Position numbers and translations under genes: made by a program
Assembly (NCBI RefSeq): GCF_018118585.1
Contig: NZ_CP069421.1
Coordinates: 1,302,001 to 1,366,000, forward strand
Direction: 5' to 3'
DNA from: Aristaeella lactis
Lineage (GTDB): Bacteria; Bacillota; Clostridia; Christensenellales; Aristaeellaceae
DNA: 64,000 nucleotides
Part shown: piece after piece, positions 36,755 through 46,047 of the stretch
Layout: each line of letters begins with the position of its first letter
Numbering within the stretch: position 1 is the stretch's first letter
Notes under the pieces: model-generated
Databases searched by the model: none
Seen by the model: the letters and a program-made list of their open reading frames with translations, nothing else
What the model was told of the DNA's origin: nothing

Positions 36755-38024
36755 TTGCGGCTCCAACCGGCCGTATATTCAGCACCCTGCAGGCATCATC
36801 CCCGAAGGCCCGGTTCATGGCCTGTACAAAGCTGTCAACCTTGTCCAGCGGAACAAAGTTCAGGGTGGTTCCGGCAAATCCGCCGCCGTGGATGCGCCAG
36901 GCTCCGGTGCCGTGCAGCATTTCCTCCGCCATGCACAGGGCCAGGCTCAGGCTCTGGTCACCGTTATCCGCATAGATATTCTGGAGATACATCCAGCTGG
37001 ACCGTCCGCTTTCCAGGATCAGCCGGAAGAAATCCTCAATCCGGTCTTCCTTCAGCGCGGCTACCTGTTCCGGTACCCGCGCGTCCTCCCGAATGAAATG
37101 GAAGGCCCGCAGCAGTGCCCTGTCACTGACCTTTCCGCGCAGGCTGCCGATCTGTTCCATGAGCTGTTCCCCGGTCAGTCCGCGAAGAACCGGCTGCCCG
37201 AAGCATTCCGCGACGCCCTTCATCTCCGCCGGGATCGCAGCGTAATGATCTGTCAGGTTCGCGTGGGAACCGCCTGTGGCAACCACCACCAGCGCATAAC
37301 CTTTTTTCGCGAAATCATAGGAGATCGCCTCCACCGCCGGGTGGTTTGTATCCCCAAAGTCAACGGTCACCAATCCACCCGCCGCGCTGGCCATCTGATC
37401 CAGCAGTCCGGAGGGCTTGCCGAAATATTCGTTTTCCGCCTGTTTGCTGATCTGTGCGCGAAGCACATACGGCATATTAAAGGCGTTGTACAAGCTGTCC
37501 AGCACACCGGTCAGCATGACCTCCAGCGCCGCGGAGCTGCTCAGGCCGCTGCCACCGGCCACCGTAGAAGTCACAACAGCATCAAACCCGCCGATGCGGT
37601 ATCCTGCCTGCCTCATTCCGGCCGCAACGCCCCGGATCAGGGCCCGGGTTGTTCCTTTTTCTTCCGAATGCACGGCAAGGTCCGTCATGTCCATTTCGAT
37701 CGGATCATATCCCTCGCTGTGAAAGCGCACAGCCAGGTCATCCCGCGGGCTTACGGCGCACAGGGCGTCAAGGTTGACCGCCGCCGCAAGCACCCGCCCG
37801 TGGTTATGGTCTGTATGGTTGCCGCCGATCTCTGTTCGTCCCGGCGCGCTGACCAGCTGAACACCCGTCTGTTCCCCGAATACTTCCGCGTGCCTGCGGA
37901 GCAGTCCGGCATAGCGCTTCGTCTGTTCCTCCAGCGCCGCTTCGTCAGATCCGTAAAGATACCGGAGCTGTTCCTGCACGCCGGTCGTGTTTAGTTTGCG
38001 GATCGCCTCTTCCGTATAACCCAT
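36741..38024 (-). CDS. galK: Galactokinase
   Basis: 427 residues of GHMP kinase fold, phosphorylating galactose at C1 for the Leloir pathway. Signatures: GRTEIGGNHTDHNHGRVLAA (variant of the galactokinase signature), GGSGLSSSAALEVML (ATP loop) and RIHGGGFAGTTLNFVP. No galT or galE is beside it. It follows a solute-binding lipoprotein gene by 15 bases, so that protein may bind a galactoside, but this is inference. Confidence 0.94.
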   Translation of the reverse strand: MGYTEEAIRKLNTTGVQEQLRYLYGSDEAALEEQTKRYAGLLRRHAEVFGEQTGVQLVSAPGRTEIGGNHTDHNHGRVLAAAVNLDALCAVSPRDDLAVRFHSEGYDPIEMDMTDLAVHSEEKGTTRALIRGVAAGMRQAGYRIGGFDAVVTSTVAGGSGLSSSAALEVMLTGVLDSLYNAFNMPYVLRAQISKQAENEYFGKPSGLLDQMASAAGGLVTVDFGDTNHPAVEAISYDFAKKGYALVVVATGGSHANLTDHYAAIPAEMKGVAECFGQPVLRGLTGEQLMEQIGSLRGKVSDRALLRAFHFIREDARVPEQVAALKEDRIEDFFRLILESGRSSWMYLQNIYADNGDQSLSLALCMAEEMLHGTGAWRIHGGGFAGTTLNFVPLDKVDSFVQAMNRAFGDDACRVLNIRPVGAARIDL

Positions 38025-38039
38025 CTGAATCTCCTCCGT

Positions 38040-39536
38040 TCAGTGAAGAACTTTCTGCCAGATTCCGATCAGTTCCTGCAGTCCTTTTTCTTCCACTGTG
38101 CTGCAGAACGTGTTCCAGTTTTCATCGGTCAGTTCCGTATCTCCCGTCACAAAGCAGGCCATGGCCTTCTCAGCATAACGGGACAGGTCGTTCTGGATCT
38201 CCGCGACCCGGGCTTCCTCCTCTGCCGTCAGCGTTACCGGCGGATACGGGATCACGCTGAGCTGCTTCAGCCCGATCATTCCGTTCACGATCCGGCGGGT
38301 TGCCTCATCCCGGTACTTGCTCTGGAACAACTCATCGGTATATCCCGGAGCAACTCCGCCCTCGCTGATGGTATGGGTAGGCAGGATTTCATCCGCGACG
38401 GTTTCCAGCGGGTAGTTCCACTCCCACTGCCCGTCCTCGTTCCAGATATATTCGTCCCCTTCAACGCCATAGCTGGCCGTCAGGCTGCCCTCTTCCGTAT
38501 AAAGGTAATTCACCCAGGCAACGAGCTTTTCAGGTTCCGCGCAGGCGGACGTGATCGCGAAGGTGCCGCGGATCAGGTCCCCGGCAAGGTCCCGGTATAC
38601 CTGGCTGCCGTTGTATTCCAGTGGAGCCAGGATGGCATACTGTTCCAGTGCCGTCTGGGGCAGGATGGTCATGGGCGTGGAGGACATCAGCAGTCCGTAC
38701 GGAATAGCCTTTTTCTCATCCGTGATCTGGCGGGCATCGTCTGTTGTAGAGAAGCCGGTATGATCAAGCAATCCCTCTTCCCACAGCTGGTGAAGCCAGG
38801 TCAGGAAAGCCCTGTTCTCATCTGATGTAAGGGAGGAAGTGACCTTCCCGTCCTTTTCCGTCACATAATAGTCATTGTCAATGATGCCGAAGGCATGGCC
38901 CAGGAACCGGAGTTCCCACATGCCGATAAAGCCGAGCGGGATTTCATCCTTCTGGTAGTTTCCGTTGGGATCATCATTTTTGAAAGCGCGCAGGACCTCT
39001 GTGAGCTCATCCGCCGTCTTCGGCATCTCCAGCTTCAGTTTTTTCAGCCAGGCAGTGTTGATCCACATAGCGTCGTTGTTCTGGAGCGTGTTGATCGCGG
39101 GCAGGGCCGGTATGGCCCCGTCTTCCATCGTGATCGCCTTTTTCCACTCCGGATGCTCTTCAAGCATTTTCCACAGATCCGGGGCATATGTTTCAAGGTA
39201 GGGAGAAAGATCGATGATTTGACCGGCCTGATACAGGTCGCGGACTTCAGAACTGTTCAGTTCCGCTTTGAAAAGCACATCCGGAAGGTCCGTGCCCTTC
39301 TTCAGCTCCAGTTTCCGTCTGGCCCAAGCGTCCGCCTCCGTATACTGGCGGAATTGGAACGAAATACCGGTCTTTTCCTGCATCCGGCTGAAGAATGAGT
39401 TTGTGTCCCATACACGGTAGCTGACTTTTCCGTCATATCCTTCCAGAATATAATCCGGCGCCTTCTGCGTGCTTTCGCCGCAGGCGGCGGAAAACAGCAG
39501 CATCAATGCCAGGATCCAGACAATTCCTTTACGCAC
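38040..39536 (-). CDS. ABC-type sugar-binding lipoprotein
   Basis: 498 residues from a GTG at 39536, chosen because AGGAGG lies 7 bases before it. RKGIVWILALMLLFSAACGE is a lipoprotein signal with lipobox SAAC. The rest is a family 1-type extracellular solute-binding protein (SYRVWDTNSFF, GTDLPDVLFKA, PALPAINTLQNNDAMWINT). No permease or ATPase gene is near, so its transporter must be elsewhere. A -10 TATAAT (39574-39579) lies upstream with only a weak -35. It leads the operon with galK. Confidence 0.88.
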   Translation of the reverse strand: MRKGIVWILALMLLFSAACGESTQKAPDYILEGYDGKVSYRVWDTNSFFSRMQEKTGISFQFRQYTEADAWARRKLELKKGTDLPDVLFKAELNSSEVRDLYQAGQIIDLSPYLETYAPDLWKMLEEHPEWKKAITMEDGAIPALPAINTLQNNDAMWINTAWLKKLKLEMPKTADELTEVLRAFKNDDPNGNYQKDEIPLGFIGMWELRFLGHAFGIIDNDYYVTEKDGKVTSSLTSDENRAFLTWLHQLWEEGLLDHTGFSTTDDARQITDEKKAIPYGLLMSSTPMTILPQTALEQYAILAPLEYNGSQVYRDLAGDLIRGTFAITSACAEPEKLVAWVNYLYTEEGSLTASYGVEGDEYIWNEDGQWEWNYPLETVADEILPTHTISEGGVAPGYTDELFQSKYRDEATRRIVNGMIGLKQLSVIPYPPVTLTAEEEARVAEIQNDLSRYAEKAMACFVTGDTELTDENWNTFCSTVEEKGLQELIGIWQKVLH

Positions 39537-39629
39537 AGCTGTTCCTCCTGAATACACAACATTTCAACTTAATATTATATCCTACCGCGGTTCTTTTTTC
39601 CAGTCGTCTTTTTCCGGAGCATAAAGAAA

Positions 39630-39655
39630 GGACGGCGGTTTATGATCCGCCGTCC
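39630..39655 (-). terminator. Terminator after ftsZ
   Basis: GGACGGCGG and CCGCCGTCC form a perfect 9-bp stem with an 8-base loop, followed by TTTCTTT on the minus strand, 13 bases past ftsZ. Confidence 0.9.
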
Positions 39656-39667
39656 GTGAATGACTTT

Positions 39668-41116
39668 TTATTTTTTCCGCTTCATGAAACCGGGAACACC
39701 GTGGGTGTCGGTTTCCAGGGCCTGGCTCTGAGGCACCTGCGGGAAGCTGCCGGTCTGCCCGGTCACCTGGCCGTTGCTGTTAAACTGCGGCTGGTAATTG
39801 GTGGGCTGTGCGGCAAAGGCAGGAGCCTGCGGAATGCCGGGGTTCTGTCCCATGGGAGCAAAGGGCTGTGTGGCCTGGACAGGCTGCTGCGGAGCGGTCT
39901 GCTGATAGCTGAAGCCCGTCTGGAAGGAGCCTGTGTTCACCATGCCGGGAACGCCCATGCTGGGACGGCTGCTGCTCATGAAGGTAGGAACCTCACCCGT
40001 GTTGCCGGAAGAGAAGGGGCTGGCCGGAGCGGCTGCCGGAGCATCAAAGGAGGTGTGGGCAGCGGTTTCCGTCCTGGAGAAATTCGTTCCGAAGGAGCCG
40101 AACAGGCGTTCATGCTCGATCTCACGCGGCTTGCGTGCCGGCTCCTTGGCCGGGAACGGCGTCTTCTCGAAGCCCGTGGCGATAACCGTGATGCGGACTT
40201 CGTCGCCCATGGTTTCGTCGATGCCGGCACCGAAGATGATGTTCGCGTCCGGATCGGCCGCTTCCATAATGAGGTTGGCCGCCTCGTTGATATCCACGAT
40301 GGAGATGTCCTCGCCGCCGGTCACGTTGATCAGCACAGCGCGGGCACCGTCGATGTTCGTCTCAAGCAGCGGAGAGGAAATGGCGTTCTTGGCAGCGTCG
40401 ACCAGCTTGTTCTCGCCGCTTCCCAGGCCGATACCCATATGGGCCATTCCGCCGGATTCCATAACCGTCTTCACATCCGCGAAGTCCAGGTTGATCATGG
40501 CAGGCACAGCGATCAGGTCGCTGATGCCCTGGATGCCCTGGCGGAGCACGTCATCCGCGATCTTGAAAGCTTCGATCATGGTGGTTCCCTTGTTGACAAC
40601 CTGCAGCAGGCGGTCATTGGGGATCACAACCAGCGTATCCACATGCTGCTTCAGCTCGGCAATACCGGCTTCTGCGTTCTTCATGCGCTGTTTGCCTTCG
40701 AAATTGAAGGGCTTGGTCACAACGGCGATGGTCAGTGTGCCAAGATCCCGCGCGATTTCCGCCACAATGGGAGCCGCGCCGGTACCGGTGCCGCCGCCCA
40801 TACCGGCGGTGATGAACACCAGGTCCGCGCCTTTCAGGGCGGAAGCGATTTCTTCGCGGCTTTCTTCAGCCGCGCGGCGGCCCACCTCAGGGATGGCGCC
40901 GGCACCAAGACCCTTGGTCAGCTTTTCGCCGATCTGGATCTTCACCTGTGCGTTGGTCTGGCTCAGGGCCTGGCGGTCCGTATTCACGGAGATAAACTCC
41001 ACCCCCCGCAGGCCGGCGTCGACCATGCGGTTAACGGCGTTGTTGCCGCCGCCGCCGCAACCAACTACCTTAATGCTAGCGAAGGTGTTCTGTTCTTCGT
41101 TCTGGAACTCAATCAT
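39668..41116 (-). CDS. ftsZ: Cell-division GTPase FtsZ
   Basis: 482 residues, longer than the usual 380-400. The GTPase core (about 1-320) has the [15 protein letters not shown] start, the tubulin signature [10 protein letters not shown] and the catalytic T7 loop region. The extra length is a Gln/Pro/Thr-rich, disordered C-terminal linker of about 150 residues, ending in the conserved peptide VPGFMKRKK that binds FtsA and other partners. The start at 41116 ([10 protein letters not shown]) follows GGAGGTTAAGAGC. It follows ftsA by 4 bases. Confidence 0.96.
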   Translation of the reverse strand: MIEFQNEEQNTFASIKVVGCGGGGNNAVNRMVDAGLRGVEFISVNTDRQALSQTNAQVKIQIGEKLTKGLGAGAIPEVGRRAAEESREEIASALKGADLVFITAGMGGGTGTGAAPIVAEIARDLGTLTIAVVTKPFNFEGKQRMKNAEAGIAELKQHVDTLVVIPNDRLLQVVNKGTTMIEAFKIADDVLRQGIQGISDLIAVPAMINLDFADVKTVMESGGMAHMGIGLGSGENKLVDAAKNAISSPLLETNIDGARAVLINVTGGEDISIVDINEAANLIMEAADPDANIIFGAGIDETMGDEVRITVIATGFEKTPFPAKEPARKPREIEHERLFGSFGTNFSRTETAAHTSFDAPAAAPASPFSSGNTGEVPTFMSSSRPSMGVPGMVNTGSFQTGFSYQQTAPQQPVQATQPFAPMGQNPGIPQAPAFAAQPTNYQPQFNSNGQVTGQTGSFPQVPQSQALETDTHGVPGFMKRKK

Positions 41117-41120
41117 GCTC

Positions 41121-42314
41121 TTAACCTCCCAACAGACTGCGGAAAAAGTCTTTGATCTTGCCGCTTGCACCGGCTGCCGGCTGACGCTGCTGTTCAATCG
41201 TATCGATGATCAGGTCCATCAGGCCCAGCGCGCTGGAGAAGCAATGGCTGTTCAGCTTGGTGGTCCGGCGGGGTGTCTCCTGCACAGGCCTTCCAAGGCG
41301 TCCGGCCAGGTATTCCTTGCCGCCGCGGTTGAAGCTCAGTCCGCCGCCGGTCAGGAACACATTGGACCAGCTGCCCAGGCCGCCGAAGTCATCGTCAACA
41401 GCCTCTTTAATGCTGGCGCATATATCATCAAGCGCTTTGCACAGGACCGGCTTAACCTGTTCCCGGGTGAAGGCGGTGCCTTTCTGGCCGTCCGCTCCGG
41501 GAACCTCGTAAGTCTCCCCTGTCGTCTCGATTCCGTAGATAAACTTGCGTTTAATGTCTTCCGCGGCGCTAAGGGAGATATCCAGCTCCTCTGCCAGGGC
41601 CACGGCCAGGTCGCCGCCGCCCACGTCCAGCACCTTGTGATAGATGATGGCGTCTCCTTCCACACCGATGATCTCAGTGTTCAGGTAGCCCATATCGATC
41701 AGCACGGAAGTGTGGTCGCGTTCCTGCTCGTTCAGGTAAAGCATCGCTTCACCCGCGGAAGTGGAGTAGAAACCGGTCACCACGATGCCCAGGTCCGCCA
41801 TGCGGTTGGTCACATCATCAATAAAGAACCGGTTGCCCACCGCGAAGCTGATGAAAGCGGTCATCTCACGGCCCTTCATGCCCACAGGCTCCAGCGTCTT
41901 CTTGCCGCTGTCCACCATAAACCAGGCAGGGCTGGAATGGACTACAACACCGGGCACATTCGCCAGGTTTTCAGCAGCCTTGCTGAAAGCGGTCTTGACG
42001 TCAGCCGCGGTCACCCGCGGATCCGTTCCCTTGAGGGGCACGGTTACTTTGGTGGCATACACATGGGTAAAGGCACCGGGAACACCGACGTTGATCTCTT
42101 TGATCTTGCTGCCGGACTGTTCTTCCGCGTCCGCGATGGAGCGGCGGATCGCCTCATCCAGCATGCCGGGATTGTTCCATCCCTCTTCGAGATAACCGTC
42201 ATACTTCGTTACGCCGGCGGCGGTGATGTCACAGCGCTGACTGCCGCTGTTTTCAGCTACGAGCGTAACAATTTTGCTCGTACCGAAATCAATGGCTGCA
42301 ACCGTTGTTTTCAT
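41121..42314 (-). CDS. ftsA: Cell-division actin homolog FtsA
   Basis: 397 residues. ATPase motifs are [31 protein letters not shown] and [11 protein letters not shown]. The C-terminal [12 protein letters not shown] is the amphipathic membrane-targeting helix, which ties FtsZ to the membrane. I place the start at 42314 ([11 protein letters not shown]); an upstream in-frame ATG (42422) lies before the -10 box of the promoter at 42394-42422. It shares that promoter with ftsZ. Confidence 0.95.
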   Translation of the reverse strand: MKTTVAAIDFGTSKIVTLVAENSGSQRCDITAAGVTKYDGYLEEGWNNPGMLDEAIRRSIADAEEQSGSKIKEINVGVPGAFTHVYATKVTVPLKGTDPRVTAADVKTAFSKAAENLANVPGVVVHSSPAWFMVDSGKKTLEPVGMKGREMTAFISFAVGNRFFIDDVTNRMADLGIVVTGFYSTSAGEAMLYLNEQERDHTSVLIDMGYLNTEIIGVEGDAIIYHKVLDVGGGDLAVALAEELDISLSAAEDIKRKFIYGIETTGETYEVPGADGQKGTAFTREQVKPVLCKALDDICASIKEAVDDDFGGLGSWSNVFLTGGGLSFNRGGKEYLAGRLGRPVQETPRRTTKLNSHCFSSALGLMDLIIDTIEQQRQPAAGASGKIKDFFRSLLGG

Positions 42315-42393
42315 AGGTTTCTCTAGCCCCCCGTTTTCCGGATCCGTGGAAACACCACGGTCTTTCACTACAAAATAATGTACACCTTCAAGA

Positions 42394-42422
42394 ATTATAC
42401 CTTCTTCAGGCTGTCTTTGCAA
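42394..42422 (-). promoter_or_regulatory. Internal ftsA-ftsZ promoter
   Basis: TTGCAA (42417-42422) and TATAAT (42394-42399), 17 bases apart on the minus strand, in the 193-base gap after ftsQ. It allows ftsAZ to be expressed apart from the upstream wall genes. Confidence 0.7.
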
Positions 42423-42507
42423 GGGTTTTGCACTTTTTTATTACAATTATTTGCGTTTTTTGTAACAATTTTCATCCTGTTTCGCTTTCCGGCAGAACGA
42501 TCTGTCA

Positions 42508-43554
42508 TTATTCCGGAATAAACATGGGTTTTTCCGGGTTTGTAACGTTGATGGTTCCTGCCGAATAGCCCAGTTCGACCAGCTTATCCTGGACCAGCAG
42601 CATGCTGCGCAGTTTGGCGTGGATATTGTTCGCGTCCCCCAGGGCCACCGTAAATCCGTACCGGGTGGCAAGCAGAATGGAATTAATGTTGCTGATATCC
42701 GCGTCAGCGATCTTGTCAATGCAGCTCAGCACCTTCATTTCCTGGAACAGCTCCCTGAAGATGCTTTTCTGCTGTTCGTTGCCCAGGTTGACATACTGGC
42801 CAACCATCGTATTGGACCGGACCTCAAGTCCCTTGACCTCCACCAGGTCGATCGGGCGTTCATCCGGGTTTTCCGACTCATACAGGACCATCCGGTTTTT
42901 GTCCATCACATACATAATGCCGCAGTAAGTCAGCCAGCAGCGCGGCTCCCTTTCCGCGACGGAAAGGGTCACCGTTCCCGGCATTTCCCTGTCCATATAG
43001 ACAAAAAGCAGTCTGTAGTCAGATGTGATATGTTCCTCAACCTTTTTCTCGTTCAGCGTGAAGATGCTGTCGCCCAGGTGAATGCCGCTGACCCGGATGA
43101 TCTCCGCGGCGGGGATGCTTTTATTGCCGATCACGCGGATTTCCTTTACGCTGAAGACAGCAAACCGGAGAACCAGGATCACAGCGGTCACAAATACAGC
43201 GATAAGCAGAAGAACACGCAGCGGATGCGAGTTCTTTTTGCCTGTAACTTTGGTTTTTGTTCTGACCGGCTTCACCACGGATCCTGCCTGCGTGTTCTGC
43301 CGGTAGGATCCTGTGTCCTGGGGCCCCTGAACCGGGGAATTCCAGAAATCACCGATATGTTCATTGACGTTTTCCGACCGGATTGCTTTCAGTTCCGGTG
43401 CGTCTTCCGGTTCATCAAAGGGATTGCTGTTCACAGGAGCAGGACCGAACCAGGTGTTTTTCTGCCAGTCCCGGACGCCCTGATCGCCGTTTGCGGCCGA
43501 CCCCGTCCGTTCACCTGCGGTGCGCGGCCTGTAGCCGCCGTTCTGTCCGTCCAC
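42508..43554 (-). CDS. ftsQ: Cell-division protein FtsQ/DivIB
   Basis: 348 residues from a GTG at 43554 after AGGTAGG. A long basic and Pro/Gly-rich cytoplasmic part (about 1-110) is followed by one membrane helix (about 113-133) and a POTRA domain (SVKEIRVIGNKSIPAAEIIR), then the FtsQ beta domain (TVTLSVAEREPRCWLTYCG). The cytoplasmic part is longer than usual. DivIB stabilises the FtsL-FtsB complex at the septum. It follows the murD terminator, so its transcription may come partly from a weak local promoter or read-through. Confidence 0.92.
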   Translation of the reverse strand: MDGQNGGYRPRTAGERTGSAANGDQGVRDWQKNTWFGPAPVNSNPFDEPEDAPELKAIRSENVNEHIGDFWNSPVQGPQDTGSYRQNTQAGSVVKPVRTKTKVTGKKNSHPLRVLLLIAVFVTAVILVLRFAVFSVKEIRVIGNKSIPAAEIIRVSGIHLGDSIFTLNEKKVEEHITSDYRLLFVYMDREMPGTVTLSVAEREPRCWLTYCGIMYVMDKNRMVLYESENPDERPIDLVEVKGLEVRSNTMVGQYVNLGNEQQKSIFRELFQEMKVLSCIDKIADADISNINSILLATRYGFTVALGDANNIHAKLRSMLLVQDKLVELGYSAGTINVTNPEKPMFIPE

Positions 43555-43615
43555 CGGTGTCCTACCTTTCCCTTTCCGACCGGAGATCCTTTAATCCCTG
43601 TCTTGATTCATGAAA

Positions 43616-43653
43616 AGCTGAAATAAACAGACTTTGGTCTGTTTATTTCAGCT
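43616..43653 (-). terminator. Terminator overlapping the murD stop
   Basis: AGCTGAAATAAACAGAC and GTCTGTTTATTTCAGCT form a perfect 17-bp stem with a 4-base loop, followed by TTTTC on the minus strand. The murD stop (TAA) lies inside the first arm. Confidence 0.85.
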
Positions 43654-45004
43654 CCTTTACGATTTCTTTAAACACCCGACCACGTTCTTCGTAGTCCTTA
43701 AACATGTCAAAACTCGCGCACGCGGGGCTCAGCAGCACACACCAGCCCTTGTCCGCAAGGGTGCGCGCCTTTTCCACCGCATCTTTCATTGTTGAGGCAT
43801 CTGTCAGATTTGTGAAACCAACCCGTTCCAGGCTGTTGCGGATCAGTCCCGCCGTTTCCCCGATCAGCACCGCATGGCGGATCATGGGGCTGTTGATGAT
43901 TTCCCTGGACAGCGGATCAAACGAGGTGTGCTTGTCATACCCGCCCAGGATGATCACGGTCGGCTGGCTCATGGTCTGAACCGCCTTGATAGTGGAATCC
44001 ACATTGGTTCCCTTGCTGTCGTTGATATACTCGATGCCGTCCAGTTCACGCACCGTCTCGATCCGGTGTTCCACACCCCGGAAAGTCTTCAGGCTGTGGC
44101 GGATAACCGGAACAGGCACATTCATCGCCGCGGCGACGCACACCGCGCCAAGGGCGTTTTCCAGGTTATGGGGACCCGGGATGAATACTTCCTCCGTCCC
44201 GCAGATCTTCTTCTCATTTCCATCCAGGCGCAGCATAATCTGTCCGTCGCGGACAAAGGCGCCTTCCTTGACTTCCTGTTTCCGGCTGAAAAAGAGCACC
44301 TTGCTCTTAACCTGTTTGCTCAGTCCATCCAGGCCGGGATCATCCGCGTTGAACACAGCGTAATCCGACGCGGTCTGGTTTTTGAACATCCGCATCTTCA
44401 GGGCGGTATAGACCTCCATGGTGCCGTGCCGGTTCAGGTGGTCTTCGGTAATGTTGGTCAGCAGGGCCACATGGGGATGGAAGGTGTCCGCAGTTTCCAT
44501 CTGGAAGGAGGACACTTCGCACACGATCACGTCTTCCTTGCGGCTGACCAGGGAGGCAAGGGAGAAAGGATAACCGATATTGCCCACCACATGGGTAACC
44601 TTGCCGCTGTTGGCAAAGATCTCACCCAGCAGGGAGACGGTCGTGGTTTTTCCGTTTGTTCCTGTAACTGATACCAGCGTACCACGGGAAAGCTGTGCCG
44701 CCAGTTCCAGTTCGCCGATCACATAGATGCCCATTTCCTTTGCCTTCACAACAAAAGGCGCGGTATCCGGAATACCGGGGGAAATGACCAGGCAGTCCTT
44801 CCCTTCCAGCAGTTCCATGGCGGGGCATCCGAACCGGCGCTCCAGCTGCAGGCCTTCCAGAGGCTTCAGCTGCTGGCCCAGTTCCTCCTCCGTCTTCGAA
44901 TCATTGACGGTGACCTCCGCTCCGGAGGCACGCAGCAGCTGCGCCGCAGCCACACCGCTGCGGGCCATGCCGACTACCAGTACTTTTTTCTTTTCGTAAT
45001 TCAT
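43643..45004 (-). CDS. murD: UDP-N-acetylmuramoyl-L-alanine--D-glutamate ligase
   Basis: It adds D-Glu to UDP-MurNAc-Ala in the cytoplasm. 453 residues, full length, with KVLVVGMARSGVAAAQLL, the ATP loop SVTGTNGKTTTVSLL, ITEDHLNRHGTMEVY and INDSKGTNVDST. GGAGTATC precedes the ATG. It follows mraY by 11 bases in the murE-mraY-murD run, and a stop-overlapping terminator ends it. Confidence 0.97.
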   Translation of the reverse strand: MNYEKKKVLVVGMARSGVAAAQLLRASGAEVTVNDSKTEEELGQQLKPLEGLQLERRFGCPAMELLEGKDCLVISPGIPDTAPFVVKAKEMGIYVIGELELAAQLSRGTLVSVTGTNGKTTTVSLLGEIFANSGKVTHVVGNIGYPFSLASLVSRKEDVIVCEVSSFQMETADTFHPHVALLTNITEDHLNRHGTMEVYTALKMRMFKNQTASDYAVFNADDPGLDGLSKQVKSKVLFFSRKQEVKEGAFVRDGQIMLRLDGNEKKICGTEEVFIPGPHNLENALGAVCVAAAMNVPVPVIRHSLKTFRGVEHRIETVRELDGIEYINDSKGTNVDSTIKAVQTMSQPTVIILGGYDKHTSFDPLSREIINSPMIRHAVLIGETAGLIRNSLERVGFTNLTDASTMKDAVEKARTLADKGWCVLLSPACASFDMFKDYEERGRVFKEIVKELK

Positions 45005-45015
45005 AATGATACTCC

Positions 45016-46035
45016 TCAGAATGCCTTGCAGACCGCGATCACGGCGATGAGGCTCAGCAGCAACGTGATGCCTGTGTACATGCTCACAATCTGCGTTTCA
45101 GAATATCCTTTTTTCTCAAAGTGATGATGGACCGGACTCATCAGGAAGATGCGCTTCCCGTGGGTCAGCTTGTAGTAATACCGCTGCAGGATCACGCTCA
45201 CACTGCTCATGATAGGCGTGAAACAGATCAGCACCAGCAGGATCGGCTGGCGCAGCAGCATGGCCATGGCAGCCATTCCGCCTCCCAGCAGCATGCTTCC
45301 GGTGTCGCCCATAAAGGTTTTGGCCGGATAACGGTTATACCGGAGGAAGCCCAGGCACGCTCCGGCCATGCTCATGGCGAAGACGCCCGTTGTCGCGGCT
45401 CCGGTCAGGTTTCCTTTTCCCGTCAGGGAAGCCGTCAGGATCAGGATCGCGCAGATCACCGCCCAGGCGGATGAACCCACAGCTGTAACAGAACCCAGCA
45501 GGCCGTCAAGGCCGTCCTGCAGGTTGCTGCTGTTGACAATAAAGATGACCAGCAGAGTCATGATCGGAATATAAAAAATACCCAGGTCCCATTCCGCTCC
45601 GCAGAACGGCAGGCAGATGGCGCTGCCGACGCGCGGTGAAAAATAGCAGTATACGCTGAATCCCAGGGAGACGATTACCTGTCCGGCAATCTTCTGCCAC
45701 GGGTTCAGTCCGTCATGGCGTTTTTTGACTGCCTTGATATAGTCGTCCGCAAAACCGACACCCATGCTCAGGAAAGAAACGCCAAGCAGCGGGAAAATGA
45801 AATCCCATTTGCCGTCCCATTCAGCAGGATGGAAGATCAGGGAACCCAGCAGGATACCGGCCGCCATCATCAGGCCGCCCATAACGGGAGTGCCCTGCTT
45901 CTGCTGGTGGCTCGGACCCAGTTCGTAGATCGTCTGACCGAAATGCAGTTTCTTCAGATACCGGATCAGCCCCGGCCCGATCAGCAGTGCTGCTGCCAGT
46001 GCGATAAGCGCTGCTCCGATCATCCTGTAATACAT
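45016..46035 (-). CDS. mraY: Phospho-MurNAc-pentapeptide transferase MraY
   Basis: 339 residues, about ten membrane helices. It makes lipid I from UDP-MurNAc-pentapeptide and undecaprenyl phosphate. Signatures: GTPVMGGLMMAAG, GFADDYIKAVKKRHDGL, NSSNLQDGLDGL and MSPVHHHFEKKGYSETQIV. AAAGGAGAAAC precedes the ATG. It lies 12 bases after murE. Confidence 0.97.
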   Translation of the reverse strand: MYYRMIGAALIALAAALLIGPGLIRYLKKLHFGQTIYELGPSHQQKQGTPVMGGLMMAAGILLGSLIFHPAEWDGKWDFIFPLLGVSFLSMGVGFADDYIKAVKKRHDGLNPWQKIAGQVIVSLGFSVYCYFSPRVGSAICLPFCGAEWDLGIFYIPIMTLLVIFIVNSSNLQDGLDGLLGSVTAVGSSAWAVICAILILTASLTGKGNLTGAATTGVFAMSMAGACLGFLRYNRYPAKTFMGDTGSMLLGGGMAAMAMLLRQPILLVLICFTPIMSSVSVILQRYYYKLTHGKRIFLMSPVHHHFEKKGYSETQIVSMYTGITLLLSLIAVIAVCKAF

Positions 46036-46047
46036 ACCGTTTCTCCT